Shown one piece after another: positions 56,606 to 64,000 of a DNA stretch of 64,000 nucleotides. Source of the DNA: Doris montereyensis (Eukaryota > Mollusca > Gastropoda > Nudibranchia > Dorididae); the NCBI GenBank assembly GCA_037039925.1, contig JAXRKP010001191.1:1-64000 (forward strand), given 5' to 3'. Position numbers and translations under genes: made by a program. The notes beneath the pieces are model-generated. The model saw only the letters and a list, made by a program, of their open reading frames with translations, made no database searches and was not told where the DNA came from. Each line of letters begins with the position of its first letter. Position 1 is the first letter of the stretch.

Positions 56606-56805
56606 CTGCAGGCATGAGGCAGTGAGCATTGCGGACATAGCAAAGATTTGCTACAATGACTTATGGAATAAGGTGAAGGGCACCATACTAACTCAGTTGG
56701 GGTTCGACAACCCTCTCTGCTGAGGTGGAGGAAGAACTTGTAAACCACCACCTTGTCTGTGCTGACTACGGCATGCCCTTTGAGTCTTGAGAAAAGGGAC
56801 GTTAA

Positions 56806-58949
56806 CCACTAACTTCCCGTATCCCCATACATCGCCCGCTACTCCATAATCCCGTATCGCCCGCTATATATTTTTAGTAAAAAACCGGATTTTTAGCTGT
56901 TTCAGCCGCGAACCGGACTGCCGTGCACGCATTTAGTACAAACTAGAATAGAAAAATTCTACTTCCGTCTATTTTTGACCGGACGTTAATACGACTATTA
57001 TCAAGCGAGCTATCAACACTTTCAATTTCCAAAATCATGGCTTTCAATTTTCTTCAAAATTTGATTTCAACTTCAACGGGTACACCTACTCAAATTTCAA
57101 GCTCAGTTGATGACTTTGAGGGTGAAGACGACGAGAGTGATGTTGAACTTGACTTCGACGAAGCTACGGGTGCTAGATCTACATCTAACGTAGATGTCGA
57201 TAGTGATGAAGAAGAGGTCGATAGTGATGAAGAAGACACGGAAAACGAAACTAGATTTAGGCCTACGGCTGACAATCGTACTTCTCACAATGATAGTGAA
57301 CCATTCCCCTGGAGTGATAATCTCAATCCTGTTGAGATGGATTTATTTTTATCTAGAGTTGGACCAAATCTAGAGAATATGGATATTGATTATGAGTCTA
57401 CCCCACTGGACTCATTCTTTTTATTTTTTCCTGAGGAACTCATAGCCACCATTGTAGAACAGACAAATCTTTATGCTCATCAGAAGGATGCTACAAATTT
57501 CAAACCTGTGACAGACAGTGACATAAAGACATTTCTTTACATAAATTTTATGTTTGGAATTCACAAGCTCCCTGCTTACACCCATTATTGGTCCTTAGAC
57601 TTAGACCCATTGCTCAAGGTTTCCTGCGTGTCAGACGTCATGTCCCGTAATCGGTATCAGGAGATATCATGCTTTTTTCACCTCAACGACAATGCAAATG
57701 TCATTCCCAGGGGCTGGGACGGCTTTGATCCCCTGTATAAAACCAGGCCTGTCATCAACTTCGTGAAGCAAGCCTGTAATACCCTCTTCAGTCCTGGGGC
57801 TGCAATCGCGCTTGATGAGGCAATGATTCCTTTCTGAGAACGCCTCTCATTTAAACAATACATTCGAGGAAAACCTCATCCATGGGTTGTCAAAGTGTGG
57901 TGTGGCTGTGACTGCGACATCTTTTCTGTTAGATTTTGATTTCTATACTGGAAAATCAAACGAAACTGATATGCCAAATGGACTTGGTTTTCATGCCGTT
58001 TGGAAATTAGGACAACCGTTTCTAAGAAAAAATCACCACTTCTACTTCGACAATTTTTTTAGCTCTATAAAACTTGTAAAAGACCTGTTGGCACACAACA
58101 CCTATTCCTGTGGCACGATACGGGCTAACAGAAAGAACTGGCCTTCTGAATTCAAAGGAAAACTTGACAAAGGGGAATGTAAGATGAAGCAGATTGGCAA
58201 TATCGTCGCCTGCTGGTGGAGAGACAAACGGATTATCTCCTTGATATCAACGAATGCCTCGCCCGTGCTCGAAATTGCGTCTCGTCGTACCAGAGACGAC
58301 CCTGTCGAGAAGGAAATACCACAGGCTATTCTCACCTACAATGCCAACAGCTAAGAGCCTACTACCCAATAGGCAGGAAGAGTAAAAAATGGTGGAGGTA
58401 CTGCCTGTGGTTTCTGCTCGAGGTCGCTGTGCTCAATGCTTACATTTTGCATCAACAAATGCCACGCCCCCTTCATCAAAGCCACTAACACACCAATTCC
58501 ACTTGGAGATAGCAAGGGGGCTCATGAAAGGTTCTTCAAGGAAGAGATGCCAACGGGAAGCCCCTTCTGCTGCTGGATTGTCTACCGTGTCAACCTCAGT
58601 GGCACATCGAAAGATTCGCCTTCCTGGCCGCAAGAGGCAGTGTTTTATGTGTAGGGAGAAAGACATTCGTACTCCATCGAACAAGAGACCTGAAACAGTG
58701 TTTGGGTGTGTTCCGTGCAACACCCATCTCTGTGACGAACTGTGTCACATTGTTTCAAAACCTGTTTGGCAATATTCTCCAATCATTAAACTATCATTTT
58801 CAACAAATTTGAAATGAATTACACAAAAACTTTTTATTTTAATTTTTTGAATTTATTATTGAACCTGGGGTTGAAAAAAAATCAGAGTTATGTCCCTTAC
58901 CTTGGTAAATTACCCATATGTTTCTCATAAAGCCTTGGTAAATTAAGGG
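56806..58949 (+). mobile_element. piggyBac copy 2 with TTAA target duplication
   Basis: Flanked by TTAA at 56802-56805 and 58950-58953. Ends are CCACTAACTTCCC and, inverted, CCCTTAATTTACC (9 of 13 match). The motif TAATTTACCAAGG occurs twice at the right end, 39 bp apart. Left subterminal ATCGCCCGCTA repeats occur at 56834 and 56862. Its right flank is the middle of a Harbinger transposase gene; its left flank is not the matching half. Confidence 0.75.
57037..58817 (+). pseudogene. piggyBac transposase, copy 2
   Basis: The first frame (57037-57837) gives an acidic N-terminus, EQTNLYAHQKDATNF, TFLYINFMFGIHKLPAY and LDEAMIPF (first Asp), then a TGA. The second frame carries DFDFYTGKSNETDMPNGLG and FYFDNFFSS (second Asp). 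At about 58350 the GGVD segment with the third Asp is deleted, shifting the frame into LRAYYPIGRKSKKWWRY. The last frame ends in the Cys-rich domain CFMCREKDIRTPSNKRPETV. It is closely similar to copy 1 in layout but decayed at different places. Confidence 0.75.
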
Positions 58950-58953
58950 TTAA

Positions 58954-59348
58954 CAATTTGAAAAATAAAGAATCTTGAAATATTCCTCCATCACTACAAC
59001 TTCCAAAACCACCAACATCTATTACAAGAAATTTTCCAGTTGCATCCACAATTGCCATAAGCACAATTGAATGGTGACTCTTGTAACTTGTAATTGTAAT
59101 ATTGTGAACCAGAGTGAAAAGGGGCCTTCAACTGCACATGTTTTCCATCGATTGCCCCTAGACACAAAGGAAAATTCCACCTTTGGAAAAAATCTTCTGC
59201 TGTCTTTGTCCACATGCTCTCATCCAGAGCAGGCAAGTGCAGTGGTTGAAGTTTCTTGAAAAGAACGTTGACAGTTTTCTTGATGACTGACACACCAAGT
59301 CTGAAGTGGAATGACATGGATCTGAATGATTCTCCTGTTGCCAAGAAT
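58954..59348 (-). pseudogene. Harbinger copy 6: transposase exon 2, cut by piggyBac
   Basis: The minus-strand acceptor TTTTCAG joins exon 1 in frame to give R|FLATGESFRSMSFHFRLG. Then come LHLPALDESMWTKTAEDF, LGAIDGKHVQLKAPF (first Asp) and, after a frameshift, VDATGKFLVIDVGGFG (second Asp) and SDGGIFQDSLFFK, where piggyBac copy 2 starts. The frameshift is a 7-bp tandem duplication of CTTGTAA (59080-59093). Confidence 0.75.
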
Positions 59349-59452
59349 CTGAAAACAACAAGAGCAAAAAAGAGTAATGTATTAAGCACATATATACGAA
59401 AATATAGAAGACTAGATCTTCCACTCATTGCTCTTCAACTTTATAATTTCAG

Positions 59453-60287
59453 TGACCGGGCGGACTGCAGGAAGAGATGGGCTACCGTGCGAGACCACTT
59501 TCGCAAGAAGCCCAAGGAAATGACAACGACAGTATCTGGCCAAGCCGCAACGAAGAAGCGTAAATAGTATCTATACGATTTTCTAACATTTTTAGCACCA
59601 TCATGTTCCACCGGAGCCACAAGCGGCAATCTGCAGCAAAACGACGAGGACAACGCCGCATCATCCGGAGAAGAAAACTCAACAAAGAGTCCGCTCTCTG
59701 TCCATTCAGATGAAAGTTCTGTTCCCACCCCAAGTTCTGTTTCCACCCCAAATCTTCCAGCACGTGTCAACAAATCTCCTCGCTGTTTGCAGAAAAAAAG
59801 AACCCAAAACCAACAATTGTCTGTCTTCGACAGAGAAGTTCTCCAGGCCCTCAAAGAACCAGAAAAAGAAGTTGACCAGAACGAACTCTTTTTCAAGTCT
59901 GTTGCCAGCTATGAAAAGCTTGAATTTAGTGCAGACTTAGAATTGCGTTCAGAGATCCAACGCCTTGTTATGTCATCAGTGAAGTTAGCCCAATCAGGTA
60001 CAGCAGCTGATGTGGCAGCATTTAATCCGAGGCTTGCCACTTCCGCACCATCAAGTACATCAAGCACATCTGCTACAAATGCAATGTACCAAGAGTCACA
60101 AAATGACAGCTTTTACAGGCAGGAACAATACACAACATCCATGGAAGCCTCCCATGACAGACTTACCACTTCCCCACCAGCCAGTACATCACATCTGCTA
60201 CAAATGCAATGTAACAAGAGTCACAACATGACAGCTTTTACAGGCGGAGCAATACTTCAGTCAGCACTCATATACTCACTGATATGA
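59453..60287 (+). pseudogene. Harbinger copy 6: MADF/BESS main exon, one stop only
   Basis: A TTTATAATTTCAG acceptor leads into DRADCRKRWATVRDHFRKKP, MTTTVSGQAATKKRK, then a TAG at 59565-59567 in place of the conserved Trp codon, then YLYDFLTFLAPS, an acidic Ser/Pro-rich linker, and NELFFKSVASYEKLEF...LRSEIQRLVMSSV (BESS-like). A Ser/Thr/Gln-rich tail follows. Apart from that stop one frame is open for about 278 codons. The exon lies wholly inside the intron (60965-59349) of the transposase gene on the other strand. Confidence 0.7.
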
Positions 60288-60965
60288 CTGTGTGTCTGTT
60301 TGCACATGACAATTATTATGTGCCAGTGTCAGGATTAGCAATGTCAGAAAGGCAAACAGTTTTTACATTTGATTAGTTCTTTTCTTGATAATTGTGTTTG
60401 TGTGTGGGGGGTGGGTGGGTTAATTAATATTTTTTCAGTTCAGTAAATTCTGATAACATGGTCAATTTTAATTGTTTCATTTTATCTCATTTGTTTTTTT
60501 TATGTCTGTCCAAATCTATTACAAAGGCAGTGCATAACATTTTGGGCAATATACCATAACAGAGCTGATGGTATAGAATTGTATTTGTTTCTCACATTAT
60601 GAATTGGCTATCCAAGTTAAATGACAAATGGAGTTAAAATAATAATAATAATACTTTACTTTTGTCTCGTTTGTTATTTACAAGTATTTCATTGTCAGAT
60701 CCAAAGTTCTGATCAATATGTATTAAAAAATAAAAGGCCTCGATATTATTACAATTAATGATTTTTATGCTGTTTTGTGCCTGAATGTGAAAATTACAAA
60801 GCATTTCGATATAACATACATTCATATATATTCGCACATAAAACATACGTACGTACATACATGCATACATACGTATTTCCAAACACATATCCCTATACAC
60901 ATATTGTACTGACATATAAATACACATACACACACATCAATGTAAATTATACAATATTTTCTTAC
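60288..60965. other. 3' flank of MADF exon; microsatellites
   Basis: AT-rich, with (AATAAT)n at 60639-60655 and a (CATA)n-like stretch at 60815-60870. It forms part of the transposase intron on the minus strand. No coding region is supported. Confidence 0.5.
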
Positions 60966-61185
60966 CTCAGAGTGACAACAAGGCGTTCTTCGGGTGAAAT
61001 TGCTCGACAGAAATTCGTAGACTTTTCCATCAGATCAGCAGCACAGTGCTGAAGAAGATCATAGAACTAGTAGAACGACTGATGCTTCATCCTGAAGTAT
61101 TGGGCAAATCTATCTGGATCATTCAGCAGTTGAGGCATCAGATGGTGATATTCTCCATGAATGTGTGGCAATTTGTTGATTGGGT
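60966..61185 (-). pseudogene. Harbinger copy 6: transposase exon 1
   Basis: The minus strand reads PHIHGEYHHLMPQLLNDPDR, FAQYFRMKHQSF, one stop, then LQHCAADLMEKSTNFC and ISPEERLVVTLR, ending at GTAAG in phase with exon 2 at 59348. The intron between them is 1617 nt. Confidence 0.7.
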
Positions 61186-61480
61186 GCACAGCAAAATGGC
61201 GTGTTCGGTGTAGAATGTTTCTTTTCTTCCACCACCACCACCATAATATTAACTTTTTTTCGCTGTAACATTGTAAGCGCCATTTTTACTTCGTGTGTTG
61301 ACGTGAAAATGTATGTGAGCAGCCGGCTCTGGCCCGGCTCCGTCCTGGTCTACTATGCATGCTTTCATGGACCCGGGCAACCGAGTGAGGCACGGCCATG
61401 TTATGCACGGCCGGATCGGGTCCACTAATCCAAAAGTAGCCTAAGAGACAAGGTCAGCACAACACTACTCGTGCTAGCAC
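61186..61480. other. GC-richer flank, probable Harbinger end
   Basis: Contains paired GCACGGCC blocks (61393-61430) and CCCGGGCAAC; it lies upstream of transposase exon 1. The end of the element cannot be placed exactly. Confidence 0.3.
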
Positions 61481-61850
61481 GTATAAGCGCAGAAACTGTG
61501 GAGGACAATACCCTCATAAAACGATTTGCCCAGCTACAGGGAAATCATGCCACAAGTGCGGGACATAACACACAAAAGACAGCTGTCAAACAAATTAGAG
61601 AGAGAAAGGACACTTTCTGATTCCGAATCTGACGGAATATTCTGCCTCAAGACAAAATCAGGCAACAAGGTTCGACTACCACCATAAGGGTAGGGAAAAC
61701 AAAAGCCAATTTTTGTATTGATACGGGTGCCTCAGTAAATGTTATGACCGAGTCAACATACCATTCCTTATCACCAAGACCGATATTGAACCCAAGTTCA
61801 AAACAGATCTCTGCTTATGCCAGTAGTGATAACCTTCACATCAAGGGATG
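61481..61850 (+). pseudogene. Ty3/Gypsy gag zinc knuckle and protease fragment
   Basis: A knuckle region KRRNCGGQYPHKTICPATGK then SCHKCG is followed, after a frameshift, by a linker and NFCIDTGASVNVM, the active-site motif of retroviral-type aspartic proteases, then TYHSLSPRPILNPSS and AYASS. This order (zinc knuckle, protease) is that of invertebrate Ty3/Gypsy retrotransposons. Reverse transcriptase and integrase are absent. Damaged by stop codons. Confidence 0.65.
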
Positions 61851-62679
61851 CTTGAGAAGCAGAGGTTGTCCACAAGTCACAAAAGGTCAAAGCAATGTTT
61901 ACGTCGCCAAGAACCTTGAACTTGAAGGACCGCCACCACCCACAACCAAGGAAGCGAGAGATGCAGTTTCTAGTATTCTACCCTACGTAGATTCCTTGAA
62001 GTCCAAGACAGCGACGAGTTCACAGATTGAAGAAAAACCTTGAGCACTCATCTGAACAGCTAGCATCAGTAAATAATGAAAAGGAAAATTAGAATTACTT
62101 AACAGTAAATTAGAGACAGAAAATAATGCTCTGAAATGTGAAATTACAGATCTGAAGGCAAAGCTCAAACTAGAGCAAACAAACAAATCTAAAGTGATCA
62201 AGAAAAAAAATGAAATAGAAAAAGAATTAAATAGCTGCAAAGAGCAAGTTCAATTTCTTTTACAGAATAAGGAAAATGATTTTGAATTAAATTTGAGAGA
62301 AGGTGGTAGAGGCAGGCAATTCAAAGAAAACGTTAGATTAACTTACATGGCCTTACATGGGGATACTAATGTTTCTGTAGAAAACTGTGCCAAGGTTGTA
62401 CAGATTGTGTCCAAGAATATTTTTAATAAAGAAATTGATATTAAAGATCTACCAAAATCATCTTCAGCCATTAATTTTCAAAATGAGGCACATGTCATTT
62501 CCAAACACCAAGTCTTAGAAGAAATTAAATGTTGTAATCATTTTACTTTTGCTTGTGATGGTACAAGTAGGGACAAAGAGCATTATCTTGAGCAACATAT
62601 TGTGTTGGATAATGGAAAGCAGTTAAGCCTTGGATTTAGTAAAATTGCCTCAGACAAGCATCAGCAATCGGGACCTTGA
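61850..62679 (+). pseudogene. Orphan element protein with coiled coil
   Basis: After the protease the frame reads CPQVTKGQSNVYVAKNLELE, a linker, a stop at 62041 and a short broken stretch. A long heptad-rich coiled coil follows (KLETENNALKCEITDLKAKL onwards, 62100-62280), then RQFKENVRLTYMALHGDTNV and HFTFACDGTSRDKEHYLEQH to GFSKIASD. Proteins with a coiled coil followed by a DGTSRD-type segment recur in invertebrate genomes as probable mobile-element proteins. I cannot name the class. From 62194 the frame is open for 161 codons. It is cut by the repeat at 62657. Confidence 0.5.
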
Positions 62680-62777
62680 ATCCGCTGTCACACAAGAGCA
62701 GGGTATTTGTCCCACCATTAAAGATATTAAAAATTTAAAGAGGTGTGTATGAAACCTGTGCGTGTGAAGGGTAGGCC
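62657..62777 (+). repeat. 121-bp direct repeat, copy a
   Basis: Matches 63841-63961 with four mismatches. It carries ISNRDLESAVTQEQG and NLKRCV-stop in a frame different from the preceding orphan protein. The borders are sharp on both sides. Confidence 0.85.
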
Positions 62778-63042
62778 AATTACACCATGATTTTTCAAGT
62801 CTGTCTTTAACTTTGCTCAAGATATAATCAAATGTTTCGAGACTCATTCTCATATAAGAAAAGAGTCTGTCAGGATGACCTTTAAGCTCCTTGAAAAGAT
62901 GAAGGTACTCACCCACATCTTGTGTCGCTTTATTTATTGCATGTACTGCCACTCTCGTTATCAGTTTTGGGAAGCACACTATCCAACAAAATAAATTCTT
63001 TGTCCGAAGACGAATAGGAAGATATGCTGATAAACAATGCAC
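62778..63042 (-). pseudogene. Harbinger transposase exon 1 fragment
   Basis: The minus strand reads VHAINKATQDVGEYLHLFKE, LKGHPDRLFSYMRMSLETFD and YILSKVKDRLEKSWCNW, the N-terminal exon of a PIF/Harbinger transposase of another subfamily. It is cut at the 121-bp repeat, losing the ERLVITLR end. Confidence 0.6.
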
Positions 63043-63421
63043 AGTGAAGGTGAGATCTAGATCTAAATCTGTCGATTTTAATTTCCTCTTCGTATATTAA
63101 AATATATATATATAAAATTGATACAGTGGTTCATACACACAGTGTGATACAGGAGCACATGACACAAAACAGTCAAAAGCAAGTATTCATCAGTTGTTTA
63201 AATGCTCCCCATCGGAGCCTTGAACTTACCGGTATTCACTTTTAGCTTGGACTCTACATCCTTGACCCTAAAATCCCAAATGGTACGGTACATAAATTGG
63301 TAGATGGGCATTTCATTGGCATTGAAGCGGTTTTCGCTTTACATTGAATTATTCATTTATTGTAGTAATATTCTATTTCGCTATACGAAAGCAATTTATG
63401 ATTTTATCTATTTTCCCCTAG
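63043..63421. other. Non-coding flank
   Basis: AT-rich with a short (TA)n at 63100. Nothing recognisable as coding. Confidence 0.4.
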
Positions 63422-63614
63422 ATCAGTGAAGCTTGGCTGCAAGGAAAAAATTCGGGCTGCATCCCAACTTGACAACGGGATGTGGAGTTTAAAATTAATC
63501 ATCACCTTTGTTGACCTGGACCATGACAGGCACACGTCCTCTGAAGCTTATCCGTGGATCGAGCTTGTCATAGCCAGCCGGGATTTGGACTTGCTTCCTC
63601 AGCCACCCGTGTGA
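63422..63614 (+). CDS. Possible terminal exon, unrecognised
   Basis: A TTTTCCCCTAG acceptor is followed by about 63 open codons (KLGCKEKIRAASQLDNGMWS, LKLIITFVDLDHDRHTSSEA, WIELVIASRDLDLLPQPPV) to a stop at 63614. No domain is recognised. Confidence 0.3.
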
Positions 63615-63769
63615 AGCACAGATTCACTACTCATTTTGTTTTGTTGTGTTTTTTTATAATGCAATCTCATTGTATGGATTATTTTTCATTTGTTTCATGA
63701 CAGCTCCGTCTCACTCTGCCTTCAATACCCTTTTGACTGTTTGTATTTCATATTTTTTGTATTTTCAGG

Positions 63770-63936
63770 TCCTCACAACATTCCCTGAGAAGAGGCGCAT
63801 ACAAGAGACAGCTGCCATATCGCAGCTTGTAAGGTATATTAGCATCAGCAATCGGGACCTTGAATCCGCTGTCACACAAGAGCAGGGTGTTTGTCCCACC
63901 ATTAAATATATTCAAAATTTAAAGAGGTGTGTATGA
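63770..63936 (+). CDS. Possible exon with duplicated end
   Basis: A TTGTATTTTCAG acceptor precedes VLTTFPEKRRIQETAAISQL, VRYISISNRDLESAVTQEQG and NLKRCV-stop. The second half is the repeat also found at 62657. No domain is recognised. Confidence 0.35.
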
Positions 63937-63961
63937 AACCTGCGCGTGTGAAGGGTAGGCC
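63841..63961 (+). repeat. 121-bp direct repeat, copy b
   Basis: Here the repeat continues upstream in frame with an exon that has an acceptor, so this copy looks like the parent and 62657-62777 like the partial duplicate. Confidence 0.8.
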
Positions 63962-64000
63962 TAAGATGTCACGAGAAGGAAGAGAAAGGCCACTGGTCTT

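Overview
The window is eukaryotic, intron-containing, AT-rich DNA made almost entirely of mobile elements and their debris. APE-type and CR1-like LINEs, Harbinger, piggyBac and Ty3/Gypsy remnants, GT-AG introns and several orphan invertebrate element proteins point to a metazoan. A marine invertebrate such as a mollusc fits best, but the sequence does not fix the species. I see no convincing host gene.

Positions 1-40570 form a complex tandem array. Its building block is a degenerate two-exon gene cassette. Exon 1 carries a MADF (Myb/SANT-like) signature; a short intron of about 130 nt follows; exon 2 encodes a charged Gln/Glu/Lys-rich coiled-coil C-terminus. About 35 copies of exon 2 are recognisable. 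Cassettes alternate with a spacer that holds a conserved micro-exon-like block and an AATAAA-containing block. Higher-order units of about 13.3, 14.3 and 11.1 kb, plus a partial fourth, are each closed by a CR1-like LINE 3' end running into a long (TTA)n tract. Units 1 and 2 share LINE junctions, so they are duplicates made after those insertions. A 32-bp minisatellite has grown inside the CR1-like reverse transcriptase of units 1 and 2.

Positions 40570-64000 are non-arrayed but densely nested. They hold a TA-flanked MITE and at least five Harbinger copies or fragments, each with a transposase on the minus strand and a MADF/BESS protein on the plus strand. Three piggyBac copies have partly inserted into those Harbingers. 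The rest is an orphan Cys-rich element protein, a separate MADF exon, a hAT-like C-terminal fragment, a Gypsy zinc knuckle plus protease, a coiled-coil orphan element protein, and a 121-bp duplicated exon end.

The most interesting structural feature is the Harbinger layout. The two genes are interlocked: the single transposase intron contains the main MADF exon on the other strand, and the MADF intron contains the catalytic transposase exon. All coding regions seen are broken, but the MADF exon at 59453-60287 is open except for one stop codon.
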